Source: Spisula solida (taxonomy: Eukaryota; Mollusca; Bivalvia; Venerida; Mactridae). From it: a stretch of 64,000 bases of DNA. The position numbers were made by a program, and so were the translations under genes. Location of the stretch: assembly GCA_947247005.1 (NCBI GenBank), contig OX365955.1, positions 37,985,822 to 38,049,821 on the forward strand, written 5' to 3'. This document shows positions 40,301-55,300 of the stretch, piece by piece (positions within the stretch are counted from its first letter, which is position 1; each line of letters starts with the position of its first letter). The notes below the pieces were generated by a model. The model saw only the letters and a program-made list of their open reading frames with translations, was not told the origin of the DNA and did no database searches.

Positions 40301-43300
40301 TCAAAATTCTTAATACAAATATGTTTATACCGAGAGACAAAGTTATAAAAAGTCTGTCTAAAAGTGATTTATTTTTTACTAAAATAATCACTGTAACATG
40401 CACTTGTCATCAACTTTTAAACATTGTTTGATTATTGTTAAGGTGATCAGGGTAATATAAAGTCAGTTTGCAGTTATTTTCTTAAGTTTGTCTATAATTT
40501 TGTGTAACCTTTTTGAAGATTTACATTTCTTACTTTTTACCAGTATATAATCTTTTACTTATTTTGTTTTTAAAGTGTATATCAAAATGTGTTAATTTAC
40601 ATATATCCTTAAATATGTATAATCTATCGGGAATATGTATATTTTATTCAAATTGATGAATACATTATATTGATAATTCAAGGTCCTTAAGGTGGTATGA
40701 CCGCATGGTTTGGTTTAATGAGAATTGTAAATGATATAAAGTGACCACCCAAGAAAATGTCAAATATTGGTTGCTTAATCTGGTGGTTGTCTGCTCTTTA
40801 CTTGTTAAACTTTGTGGAGTTCTGGGCCATATAGAAAGATGCTAAAACATACGTTTGTATCAATATTCTACAGGAATTGAAGGCTGGTGGTAAATATGAG
40901 TTTGTTAAGGACGGTCACAAACGTCGTCTGAATATCAAGAATTGCAGCAATCGTGATGAAGGCAAATACAAGTGCAGAATGCAGAGCAAAGAGACAATGG
41001 CACAACTTTTCGTTGAACGTAAGTTTTAGTTTTTACATGACCATTGATTTCGCCTACATAGACAAAGAACAAACATAGCATTGTATAACATCTGATATAC
41101 AATTAAAGTATGTCATTTCATTTTTATGACGTCATGGAGGTAAACTAGTAACTTAAACAACTTACTCTCGCAAAGTAACGCAGGCTTAATATATAATTTC
41201 GAGTTAAAATCATGTTAGAATCGAAATAAAATATTAAAAAACCATAGTATACCTTTGTTATACAATGGATTTTCGTACTGACGTTTGTTGTTAACCACTC
41301 TGGCCTACGGCCTTCATGGTTAATTCCTACGCATCAGAACACCAAACCATTGTATAATAGCCGGTATACTACGTTTTTTTATGGTTTATTTCTTAATTAT
41401 ATTTATTATTTGATCACAAATCACAGGGACATCATTTTTTGGCTAAGAACACTAGTAAAAATCTGTCAACAAAAAGCGTTATTTTGTTCTTAGGCCAATT
41501 TTAACGAGTACTATATATTAATGCAAGTAAATTTTTTGTACAAATAGATCAATTTTTTCTTGAAATTGACTCAACTGGATTTTGGAAAAACTGTGGCCTT
41601 TTGTTGATGCAAGTACATTCATTATTTTTAAATTGTGATTGTCTTATGATTCCAGCTGACATTAAATTCTTCAAGAAACTTGAGAATAAGAAGGAGAAAG
41701 AACGAGGAACTTTGCAGTTAGATTGCAAAGCTTCTAATCCTAACAATGCTCCTGTAAAATGGCTTAAAGATGGAAAACCATTGGACAAAGATGACTCGTA
41801 AGTTAATCTCTTCTTATCCGGTACCTTCATCACAAAGTTAAATGAAATTGTTAATATTATAAATATTTTGTGTAACTTAGTGCTTTCATTTCGAGAACAT
41901 TACTTTCTCATACGATTATATTCGGTCTATCATGCGGTGATTGATCAAATCAATGCTGGCTAGTTAAAGTGATGGTCACCATAGAGGGACCTACCTGCCT
42001 GATGCCTGGTATTAAATGATTGGGGTCAGGCAATAAATCAAATTAGCTGGACCAAATTTTGGTCAGACAATAAATGTGTTTCTTAAATCGAATAAGCTGG
42101 ATCAAATGTGCGTTAGGGAATAAATGTGTCTCTTATATCAAATAAGCTGGACCAAATTTGGGTCAGGCAATAACTGTTTCTTAAATGGAATAACCTGAAC
42201 CAAATTTGGGTTAGGCAATATATATGTTTCTTAAATCGAATAAGCTGAACCACATTTATTTAATTTATCAAACAATTTACTTTATGTCAATTATCAAATT
42301 GCTTTATTCACTTTATTTTAATAATTTTATTAATAAACCTTTGATTTCAATAGACAATTTAATTTTGAAATATTACTAAGCCATTTATTTCTATAAACAA
42401 TTGACTTAATTTCAGCCGTTTTGAAATTTCGAAGAAAGGTGAGGTTATGAAACTTATGGTGAAGAACCTTACAGAAGCTGATGCGGGAGAATATGTTTGT
42501 CAGGTGGGAGAACGTACCACCAAATGTCAGGTCCAGATTGAAGGATGTACGTATACAACACGCCCATCTGCTTTACCTTGCCTACACTTTACCTCATGCA
42601 TATTCAATTGCCTTCACTTTACCTCACGCATATTCAATTGCCTTCACTTTACCTCACGCATATTCTTTGTAATATTCAACCACTTTGTATGTCTATACCT
42701 TTAGCTCAGCTATGTAAAATCTGAGAAACTTTTTAATTTAAGTCAACAATTCTGATTTAAAGCATTAAAAATATATTAACCACAAAATATATGTCATGCA
42801 TATTTATTGTAAAGGAATAATATTCAACCGCTTTGTATGTCTGTACCTTTGGCTCAGCAATGTCAAATCTGAGAAATTTTTAAGTCAACAATTCTGAATT
42901 AAAGCATTAAAAATATATTAACCACAAAATAATAAACGCAATTTTATCAACAACCTTAAAAATGAGGAAGTTTAAACTGAATTTGTTGCGGAAGTTTAAA
43001 CTTAATTTTCTGATTTGAAACATTGGCATATAGGGCCACTGACTTCATTCTTGTAACCTTATTGTATATTTATATTTTTAGTACCCAAGCCTCCTAAGGT
43101 TGACTTCAGTCGTGTACCTAAGGAAGTCATCCTAAAGAAGGGAGAGAAACTACAACTGGATATACCCTTTGTTGGTTAGTAACTAGAGTTGTCTCCCTTT
43201 GACTTATAACTTAAATACATCACCGTTTTATTGTTGTTGTATGATTGTTTGTGTTTAACTGAGCCCGTTGTTAGTGCAAGATTATTCGTTTTTTCCATGC

Positions 43301-46300
43301 CAGATTGGCTAATGACCGCCGACTTTGAGGAATATTTGATAAATTTGGAAGTTGAAATGAAATCAGTTTCGTTTTGTGTAAAATATACCAACTTTGTTAT
43401 TTGTTACTCACTCAAATGAGGTCATGTTTAATGGTATGATTCTTTTTCCAGTCAGCATATTAAATCAAAATTGTAGTTTTCTTAAAAACAATATTGAAGC
43501 TTTTTCCAGTCAGCATATTAAATCAATATTGTAGTTTTCTTAAACAATGTTGAAACTTTTCCAGTCGGCACATTGAATCAATATTGTAGTTTTCTTAAAC
43601 AATGTTGAAGCTTTTTCCAGTCAGCATAATAAATATAAATTATTATTAAATCCAAATTGTAGTTTTCCTAAACAATGTTAAAGTTTTTCCAGTCAGCATA
43701 TCAAATCAATATTGTAGTTTCCGTGATAAATGTTGAAGTTTAAGTTGTGTTTCTTATGCATGCCAGTATATGAAACATGCAAAAGACACTGTTTATATTG
43801 TACAGGAACACCCAAGCCTACGTGTAGTTGGGCTAAGGATGAACAGGCCTTGTCTGATAGAGATACTGACATCGAGACAAAAGATAAATCCACCCATCTC
43901 TGTATACCTAGTGTTGTAAGAGAGGACAGTGGTGAATATGTTGTCACCGTGGCAAACGAAGTCGGTACAGAGAAAGTACCAGTCAATGTTATTGTCTTAG
44001 GTAAGGAATTATGTTATTGTTTGGCTTTTTATGTGACTTTATTCAATGCATTTCAGTAAAACTCTTTTTATTTGGCTTTTTATGTGACTTTATTCAATGC
44101 ATTTCAGTAAAACTTGTTTATAAAAAACTGTTCAAGTTTCATCACTTTAATTTCTGCTTATAGTAAATTGTCGTCTCAAGCTAACTTCTACTATGAAACA
44201 GACTTACTTATGTCACTCCATTGTAATGTATTTTAGCACATCTGCCAGGTGTCTTACACCAGTTCTTTACAAACACAAGATTACTTTATTTTTCACTGTA
44301 GCTTATCTTCACCATTTTAATGAAATCCAACAGAATCTTGAATATTCAGATTAAATTATTTGTTATTAGATAAGCCTGAAAAAACCATGAATATTCAGAT
44401 TTAATTATTTGTTATTAGATAAGCCTGGAAAACCATGAATATTCAGATTATACTGTTTGTTATTAGATAAGCCTGGAAAACCGAAGGGTCCTCTTGACAT
44501 TGTTGATGTGTTCGCTGACCGCGCTGCTCTGCTGTGGGATCGTCCTGCTAACGATGGAGGAAGCCCCATCACAAACTACGTTGTTGAGATGAAGGAATCC
44601 GGTAAAGATTGGAAAAAGGTAATTTGTTATCCCTGCATTAAAGAAATGAGAGTATGTTGTTTGGTACAAAGGGTCTGTAGACCAAACATTGGGCCTGCTT
44701 TTACTAAGCTTTGAAACTGGTGTCTCAACCCCTTTGTTCTTTGCTTTATTATTGGCCATAAAATATGTTTAAACTTGTAGACCAAACTATATGCAGTAAT
44801 GATTTAATCACTAGAGAACCCTTGGGCCTACAGTTCTCAAACTTGGTATGGAAGTTGGTCATGTCCATCCAATGAACCCTATCGATTTTGAGGTCAGAAA
44901 ATCATTGATCAAGTTCACAGTGACCTTAATGTAAAATAAGAAATTGGTTGATTTTCAAGACTCTCTAAGTAAATGGTACAGCTTTCAAATCTGAAGCAAT
45001 ATAATGTACTACTTTGCAGTGATTAATTAATGTCTTCCAGATCAATGTGTATAAAGGCTTCTTTTAACACATGGAAAATTTTGTAATTTGTAATGTTATA
45101 TGATTCCAATGCTACTTTGACAGGTAAAATAAAGTTGTTACTTACTTTTTTACTTACTTTGATAGGTATGTGATACTGATGACATTGAGATAGATGTGGC
45201 TGACCTGAAGCAAGGAAATCGTTACACATTCAGAGTTGCTGCAGTTAATGAACAAGGTCAAGGTCCCTGGTTAGAGGCCGATGATGAGGTGCTTGCCAAG
45301 GATCCTTGGGGTAGGTTTCTTATCATTGAAAATAAATTTGTTAAAAATAATAATTAAAGACCTTATTTAAAGAGGCAACACTGAGTTGGGTAAACCCTGT
45401 CTTCCCTGTGAGCCTCATACATATAACATTGACATAGTATGTGTACAAAGGCAAAGTAATAATAATATATACATATTTACACAGCTGAAAGAAAGTCCAA
45501 AAATGAAATGTTTAGTAATGTTATTAAGCAGAAGATATAACCTGCTATATAACACATTTAATGGTGGCATGAATTGCATAGAACATTGCAACACATGCAT
45601 TAAACAACAAGATTGTAAAGTGTCTTGCCTGATTACTACCTGACTATTTCTAGCTAGTACTTGTATTTAAGTCAGGACTAGTGAGGCTTTTAATTTATCC
45701 TCAACTGTCTGCTGGATTTGAACCTTCAACCTTGGAAGTGTATATCAGGAGCGTTATGCCTCCCTGAAACCTGTTTTACTATGAAGTCTCTGAACATCAG
45801 TTCATTGAACTTTTTTTTCCTAGTTTAGCAAATTAAGACTCCATTTGTTACTGCTTTCAATATTGTAAAACATGTTGGGATAAATGTTTTACAATTTAGT
45901 ACTGCTGTTAGCCCTGGCTGTAGTCTAGTGGTGAGTGGCTGGATGTGTAATCCATTGATCAGGGTTTGATTCCCAGTTACGGCAGGTCATATTCTTCCAT
46001 GAAAATTTGACCACAATGTCAATTTTCCTCCACATGTGGAGAAGTTGCTGGTTCCTTGTGGAAGGGTAAGTTAGAACTGGTTGAAATACAGTCAACGAAA
46101 ACTGGTTTGGTCAATCTGTCATTGTATATAACTGAAAAGTTGTTGAAGAACAGCATTATGATTAAATCCTAATGAACAAACTAACAAAACATAGTACTGT
46201 TATTGAATCATTGTCAATACCACACTAACCACTTCATGCCAAATATATGTATGTTATACATTTTGTGTATGGGCCAGTGGCCTAAATCATATTTCTTTAT

Positions 46301-49300
46301 AAACTGTAAACTGTTATTGAATCGTATTTTATATTGCCCGCAGACCCAGCAGATGCTCCGAAGGATGCTAAGGTTGTAGATTACGATAAGGACTATGCTG
46401 AAGTTGGTTGGGAACCACCAGAGAGAGATAACGGTGCCCCTGTTGATAAATACATCATTGAATATAGAGAGAAAGATACTGGTGAATGGAAAAAGGTGAG
46501 ACAACAAGCTTCCTAAAAATACCTACTGTATGCATGCTAAAATTCTGATTATAAATTTCTGAAATATGCTTTTAATTGATATTTCGCTTCTAGCTCTTAA
46601 CATTGCTCTTCTGCAGAATTTGTTTACTGCATTGGAAGATAAAAAAACTGCATTGCATACTACTAGGTGATAAAATAAAAAAAAATTATCAAGAAAACCG
46701 TAACTGCAAAACTTTCATTAACTACATTTTGAGTGATCTGAAATAAAAAATATCAAAATAAACTATGGAAGATTTTCTCGGATGTTCAGTTTTTTTCTGG
46801 AACCTTAAACTTTAAAACAAAAATATTTTTGTCTTTAATATGAAAATCTCTCTTTTAAAGATGAAATTTATACAAATATTTTCCAAAATTGATGTTGAAA
46901 CTGTCTATATTTGGTTGAATGGATAATGTTCCCTCATCCAAGCTTTAGTGCAGGATGAGGGTCATTATTGGAATAAAGCCGGAGGCTGAGCATGTACAAT
47001 TAGCATTTCAGTCATAGTACTGGAATGAGCGCTTTTTAAAGACCCGAGAAAAAGTGCAGTGCACCGTATAGTATATATCACGTGTGCACCTGTAATCAAT
47101 CATAATTCAAAGCCAAAGTTTTGTCGCCCTAAACAATAGGCTAATCTCTAATCTAAGTGATAAGCATGTACTAGGGAGGGCAAAGCATAAAAGGCTGAAA
47201 GATACACATAATATCACAACACAAATTATAACATTACATCAGAAAATAAATATACCTGTATGTATACAAATATACACTTTAAATATAATGATAATCTGAC
47301 ACAAAGGGAGGGTATGTACATGCTCAGCCTCCGGCTTTATTCCAATAATGACCCTCATCCTGCACTAAAGCTTGGATGAGGGAACATTATTTTTCATAAA
47401 GCCTATGGCTTTCACATGTACAATTAGCATCTTCAAAGTAGGGCAACAAAACATATTGCCATTAAAACAAAAACCCTCTTAAAAATAAAAGTGTAATACA
47501 ATAATGTAAAACAGACTAGACACCTTGTAAATCAAGAGTAACAATAATATATACATGAACAATATATATTAATACCATCATAGAGTTAGAATACTTCTCC
47601 ACAGGTAATTAAACCTCTATTATGTCAATAATTGAAATTCAAATATATCTCAAAGGAAATTACTTTATATAAACTTGAAAATACCAAAGTAAATTTAAAC
47701 ATGAACTCATGAGGTGACTTGAAAAAAGGATTCCTCAACCAAACAAACACCATTAAAAATATTAAGTAACAAAAAATGAACCTTATAACACTTTGATCGT
47801 TCAAAAGAACAATGCCGATACAGAAATCCTCAAATAAACATTCTAAACCTGCAAATCAACAACCAGTTGTTAACTGTCAAAAGCTAAAGCTTATAGATTT
47901 TAACAAAATAATAAATTAAATTTAAATGATATAATAAATAGTTCATCAACTTCAGACCATCATTGAATCAGAGTATCTTTTTCAAATTGAAAAAGTGGTT
48001 AATAAATAACCATTTACATAAACACCTATAATTCTACTCTTAACATATATACAAGACACCAGCAATAACCACTCTTTGTATACGGCAAATACAATTCTAT
48101 CAAAGCCCAGTTTATGTCAAGATCATAAACTTATAACACTCCAATACATCCTTAACGAAATGACATCAAACCTTTCTTAAATCATAAAAATATACAATAT
48201 GGTCCGTAAAGAAAACTGCTATGCAGCTTAAGTGCTATTCATTGACAATAAAGAAATCACGTATTAAAACATGATATACATGTAATATGTAATATAAATA
48301 ATAAAACTAAAGTAAATAAAACCACACGAATATAAGAAAATAATAGTACTGTTACAGACTTTCCATATATAATATATATAAATAGATCATTCTGCAAAAA
48401 CACAATACTGCCATATTCGTATCATGACCATCTTAATGACTATGATAAAAGATACCACTAATAAATGACAAAGGCCATTATATCCCTAAATTCCTCATTA
48501 AAATAAGTAAAGTCAATATCTAAACCAAATTCCGCTCAGGTAACACTAACCCTGTTTCTTCGAAAAGAAATAAAATCCATTACAATAACACACAAATGTA
48601 ACAGATACGTCTATAATTACTCTTAATAAAAACTTAAAGAATAAAGTACCTCAAATACTCATATAATTACATATAAAAAAGTAACAACCACTATATATAC
48701 ATTACCATTAGCCGAAACTATGAAATATTATCTATGCTTGAAATGTTCCTGGACACAAAAAGCTAGTTTCCCAATAAACATGTATAATAAGCTAGGGAGT
48801 TTCCAAAGAAACATATATAATAAAGCAAACATATAAGCGCTTCCAAAAAGCTAAACTGGATCCATGTTAACTAATTAACACTAGCAGCACATATAAAACA
48901 AACAACCATAAAAACAACACTACATTAAGACAGTAAACAAGTTGTTAATATTTTACAACTATTACCAATAGGTTTCTAAAAAAATAACTTAATTCAAATT
49001 CCCAGGTTGCTTAACAGAAGTACAAATGTATGTGAATTCAACCCTTCCTTTCCAACTATGAACAATGACTAAACAATCCTGCTAAACTTTACTGTAAAAG
49101 TCATTTTCAAATATCAGCTTCAAATTTATAGTTGATAATGAATCACTCATTTTCAAATATCAGCTTCACTCCGTAAAGTTTATAGTTGATAATCACTAAA
49201 GCATAGGTGAAAGTTAAAATCCTGAAAACCCTGAAATCCTCAGAAAAGGACCATTATATTGGGAAAATACAGCAAAACATACTCTTTGGTACACCCAAAA

Positions 49301-52300
49301 CCTGAAGTTCAGACATAAGGTCTGAAAACATTTACTCATGTAGATGTGCATAAATAAGTCTGTTAAAATATTATGCATCGTAAAACTACACGTATCCAGT
49401 GTATTTATAAATACATGATACTCCAAAACAGTCTCACTTATAAACATATATCCAGGGATACTGGTTACATAATATATATATATATCCCTTCTCAAGAGGA
49501 ACTATAGTAAAAATACTAGATTATAGTAGATTTTATACTAACAACTGACAACATCCTATCATCACATGACAAATAAATGAATATAAACAACTAAAAATTT
49601 GTACTCTCATCGGTCATAAATACACAACACTTGTTGCTACAGTGATAATGTTCAGAATGCAAAAAGCATTGGGTAATAAGTCTATAAGTAATTGGTACTG
49701 AGTCACTCATTTCAAGTATATCATAAGTATAATTGATATATGGCTAAATTTAAGAATACAGCAACATATATTTCCAAAATTCATGACATGAATACCTAAA
49801 AGCAGATACATCTAAATAAGTTCAACCTGTATCCAAATGTACCAATTCATCAAAATGAACATCATTCCTCTTGTAACCAATTCTCCACCAAACATCTGAG
49901 TTATTCAGTATCATATATAAATATAAGCCATCATAATACTGCCGTATAAATAAAGTAATCATCAAAGACAATTCATAAACATGAACTTGATATCTCTATT
50001 CAAATGAAACCTTTTAACTCACAAAATACCCACTATTAGATGCCTTTGACAGACTCATAGCGAAATCAAAATATAATTATAAACATGCTAAACCATCCTG
50101 CATGTCACTTAAAAACAGTGTCATATAAATATAACTTCCCTCAAATACCAAAATCATGTTCCATGACCAAAAATATATTAATTCAAAAAAGAACCAAATA
50201 CACACTTATGTCAAATCTAATAGATTGACGACACACCACAAAAGCAAATGACAAACTGTATAAGTCTCTGGTCAGAATAACTCAGTGCAATACGTTATAC
50301 CTGATTTCAATACTTAGAATTACTCCAACTCAATGCAACTATCCAAACTACCAAATATTGATTTATCTCATAGGATAACCAATCTAAATTTACATAAAAT
50401 ATATCTTGATTGCATAAGCATGCAAATTAATAAATTCATATATAAACATACCCATAGCAGACAAAAAGCAACCTAAATGCTTGTTCATATGGATTCTAAA
50501 AAAGCATAAACACGCATCAAACACGTTCTCCCCTGACAAATGTCAAAGAACTCTACGTTATGCTTCAAAACAGGTCTTACTTAATCACGTAACTTCTTCT
50601 CAACTATCAACTAATTACACGCAAACTGAGTTTGTCATGAAATATAACACTCTTAGTACCTTTCTAATTATAAAATAAGTACTGCCCATGTAATAATCTC
50701 TGAATAAATATCCGATATACAAATGGTCTCCATCTAAGGTTATGTACTCATAACACACTGTTATATTATCAAATAAACCGTGTCAGACTCAAAGTGACTT
50801 ACTGTAACTGCTTATAAAGCTAAGTTCTCATATTCTCATAAAAGGTACAAAAACGTAACCTTCATATCAAATGAGCATGTGCTCTCAGGCTTTTCACAAA
50901 ACTCTGTTAGACAGAGCCCATATACAGTCACAATTCATCTAAAACTGATAACTGCCTAACAGTCAGTTAAACTCAAAACTTACCCACAGACAATATCATA
51001 CTAATGTTATAAAGCCAACACTTTTGGCATGTAAATAAACATTTCCTCTAATCAAAAGACTAGGTCATTGCATTATAATCGGCGTCCTAAGACGCGTTCA
51101 CTCGGATAACAGAACAAATTTGTCCGAATTTTAACATCCGAAAAGCATGTACTACGTACTATGCACAAAGACGTAATTCGTCTATAAAATTGTCCAGAGG
51201 ACATATTTTTATAATAATCATGTTTTACTATCACAAACTAGCAATGAAAATAGAAGACATGGGACAAAACCGGCTCAAAACTCTGCCAAAGTAATCATTA
51301 TCGTGACATAAGCTGTTTTTCAAACTAGCTTCCGGTTCCCAAAAAAGTCTTCGTAGTTCAACAATAAAGGATAATAACGGAAGATAAAAAACTCATAACG
51401 ATTGAAAAATACAATACATTCATCGCAATTACCTTCCTCGAATGTAAACTGCCAACGAAAGTCGTAATTTCGCCGCAAAAACCAAAAATTACCACGCGAC
51501 ATTGTCGCACGAACGTCTTGCTCATTCAAGCGCTAGACTAAATATGATTGATTACAGGTGCACACGTGATATATACTATACGGTGCACTGCACTTTTTCT
51601 CGGGTCTTTAAAAAGCGCTCATTCCAGTACTATGACTGAAATGCTAATTGTACATGTGAAAGCCATAGGCTTTATGAAAAATAATGACGTCAAAGACCAT
51701 CTATTGCTTCTTCTCATATCTTGCTTATTCTTATATTTGCTGTGGTTTTGCTTTGTTTAACAATGTGGCTTCAACTTTTGCTCTTACAGGGACGTTTACG
51801 GACGGTATATGTTACTTTATTATCATCTACTCCTTGATTTGCCTAAATTGTTCATTCGTTAACACATTCTTCCAATGAGAACTCGTCCCATTGGCGCATC
51901 AAGGTTGTATCTCACTAAGTACTGGAAAGTGAGATACAACCTTGTTGTGCCAAAGGGACGATCTAATCTGTGTGCCCATTACACCTTCGATAAAATCCAC
52001 CTGTCGAGTCTGTATACCATGCTCATCTATCAATGTGGATTCACATTCAACATACCTGATACCATCCACTATTGAAAAATAATGTTCTGTTTCCCAATTC
52101 CTATTTTCAATTTAAGATCCTTTAATTCTCCTTTTCCTCGGCATGAAAATATCTTCACAAACACAATTCTATTCTATACGGTGTTCGTGTACCATAATTT
52201 GTGTTAAGACCCAAAATGTTGTGGGACTGTATAAACTGTGAGTATCAAAGGACATAGGTAATGTTTTCCGCTGCCTGGTCCATGAAACAACTTTAATAGA

Positions 52301-55300
52301 GTTTGATAACAATCTTGTACTGATTTACCAAACTTAACTCATGTACTCTTTTACTTAAACTTTAAATCAAGTTCTATAATTGAGTTTAAGGGCTGGAAGC
52401 TAAATAAGCTCCCTACTTGACCGTATCAAATTTGTTATGGGTTTGCGGGAATTTCTGCTAAATATATGTATAACCTCTTAGCATACCTACAACATTGTTT
52501 AATGTTTTCTCTATCAGCAACTAAGGGTATGATGTGATTGTACATGTTACAAACATTTGAAAAAAAACTGATTTTGATAAGAATTATCTGTTATTGTGTG
52601 CTTACTATCTGAAACCTTTATGCTGGTGCAGTTAATGTTTACTGCATAGAGATTCACCTTGACATATTGTCAAATTTCGTTATCTCAAAAAAATTTCCGA
52701 CCATAGAAATATGTTCATTGTAACGAAAATCGTACATAAATTTTGGTAGACTGTATAAGTCATAATTTGTATAGACAAAGAATGAAAACTAATTGGCACC
52801 TTCAAAAAAGTTTATAATTATTTGATATACTGTTATCATTGAAACTTGCTAACAAACTAAACTTATATTCTAGGGTGTTGAGGTTCCCGGCGATGCTAAG
52901 ACTGGTACAGTAGAAGGCTTGACAGAAGGCAAGGATTATGAATTCAGAGTTATTGCCCATAACAAGGCAGGTAATTCTGAACCAAGCTTGGCTTCACCAC
53001 CTGTCAGGACAAAGGCCAGAAAAGGTAACATTGATTGTTCTGGATTTAGAATAAAGAATTTTTATTGTTCTTCGGTAATTTTTTAACATTATGTCTCTCC
53101 CACATAATTATAATAGGGGTATCTGTCTATCTATCTGGATTGATGCTGCTGGGTTAATAAAATTTAAAATGTCCGTGCTCATTCTGTTTTACCATTGGTA
53201 GGATTTCAATGACGCGTCACATAATTACTTGGTACAAATCCTAGTTGCATATTGTCAGGAATCTTAGGTTGAATGATTTTTTTCCAGAGTTATGGCCCTT
53301 TGTGTCAAATACCCTTCTGGTTAGTTAGTAAATTAGTAATGGTACTGTACTGTCTTTTTTATAAAAATGAGTTGAGATTATGTTTTATTTCTTTTCAAAA
53401 ACTTGATTCAGAAATAATTCTGTCTCATATATTGCAGTAAAACCAAGAATTACCAACAAGAATGATTTGAAGTCTGTACGTATAAAGGTCGGACAATCCT
53501 TCAATATTACCGGACAATTTGTCGGTGAACCAGCTCCAGAAGTCACATGGTCTATCAAACTCTTGGTAAGTTCTTGTTTAGTGATCGTAACATATCGAGG
53601 GATGAATGCGGAACTGTTCTAAATGCTCTTGTATGAACGATATCATCGAGTGTATAAAACTGTTTCGCTTTCAGTTTCGATATCTTCATGATTTTGCAAG
53701 AGAAACAAAATCTCTAACTGCAGGGGGAGTATCATTCTTTCATTAGTTAAATTCTTGTTTTAAACATGAATTGATCTATAAGAAGTAAAGCAAGATATAT
53801 TTACATATTGATGCTTTAAAAGCTATTTTGATATGTTTAATTTCTCACTGGATGTTAGTTTGTGCTTTAAATGATATAAAGAACCTCAGAAAATGGTTCA
53901 GCATGGAACAATGCAGAAGGTTACCATGAAGCAAAAAAAAAAGATAGCGTTTTCAAACAAGTTTGTTTGTATAGCTTATTTTTATCGACACAGGATTATA
54001 CATTTATGTTGTAACTCATTTATACATGTGTTTGTAGTTTGTTGGCTTTCTAGAACTTAGGAATATTTGGCTGTCATTGTAGATTTTAATTGTATTGGAA
54101 ATAAAAAACTGGTACTAATTTTATAGTATAGAACATGGGAATCTAATCTGTTGCACATAGCTTAAATGACTGACTTGCTTAAGACACACCATAAAGGGAT
54201 GCTAATTTCATAAGGAAGTACATTATTTGCTCACAAGCAAAAATGTTTACTGGGTATTTTCTGATATATATTCGTATGTTAATAGAAATGCTCAATTTTA
54301 TTTAGATGTAATCATCGGCAAGTCTGCTGGCCGTGTAAAAATTGATGTTTTAAACATTTAAGTCGATGTATGCACATAGATTTCAATTTAGAAACACCAA
54401 TATCTCTTTTAAAAATATTCTTTTCAATACTAACAGATACAATAAAAAATAATAGAGCTAACTTTATGGTGTGTGCATTTTAAAAATACTTCAGTCATCA
54501 AACTAGCTGTCAATGTGTTTGGCTCTGTAGAAATTGCTTTACTTATAACATTGAAGGCCACTATAAGTGTAATACCAGATTATCATTCTTAAAAAGGGGA
54601 AAATTGGAAGGCCTTATTTTAATTACACAATTTGAATATAATTGTGTTTTTAGTTTTGATACAAACTGACTTAAAAACCTTTCTCTTGATGGTTTTAAAA
54701 CATTTAACAGTCATCAGTTGTTATAATAGTGGTAAATAAAGGCTCCTCGATCAGTATTATTAAAAATAGGGATTGGTAGGGGATTGAAAATAGGGGTTGG
54801 TAGGGGATTGAAAATAGGGATTGGTAGGGGATTGAAAATAGGGATTGTTAAGGGATGATAATCTAGTAATTTCCTTATTTTGCCCTAATTAAGATTTGCT
54901 TAGCTCTGCAGTAATTGTTATGTAGCTTCTAGAATAGTGCTGGTGCAGAATTTCTTGTTTGGCTTAACTGTACAGAGAGATTTAGGAGTGATATATATTT
55001 CAAATTAGGAGTCGTAAATTTTGAAATTGTGTTGTCATATTAGCTGATACATTCTGGTAGAGTAAAGTATGGAAAGTTGTTTCAAGCATCATTACTGCAT
55101 ACATTAAAACTGCATTAAAATGAAATGGAATAAGTTTTTTGACTATCATGTTTGTAAAAAAAGTTGTGTTTTTGCACTTTTGAAAGTCATCCTTCAATCG
55201 TTGTTCAGATGTTTTAATTGTTAATGCTTATTTCTCTCTGTACACAATTGGGCGGCATTCAGCTATGTATCTTTTGTCCGCTATTTCTCAGAAATTTCTA

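Larger units (their letters stand above)
34225..40873 (+). other. 6.6-kb intron
   Basis: Contains the element at 34461, the long palindrome at 36880, a tRNA-like fragment and the duplication at 39121. No gene recognised. Confidence 0.7.
42547..43081 (+). other. Intron
   Basis: Almost entirely made of the 30-bp tandem repeat and the 115-bp duplication. Confidence 0.8.
46496..52873 (+). other. 6.4-kb intron filled by the inverted-repeat complex
   Basis: About three quarters is the 46923-51686 complex, followed by the hairpin at 51884. The remaining 0.9 kb before the exon shows nothing. Confidence 0.75.

Noticed and set aside
47431..51542. Transposase or reverse transcriptase inside the inverted-repeat complex
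   Set aside because: No long open reading or recognisable motif on either strand.
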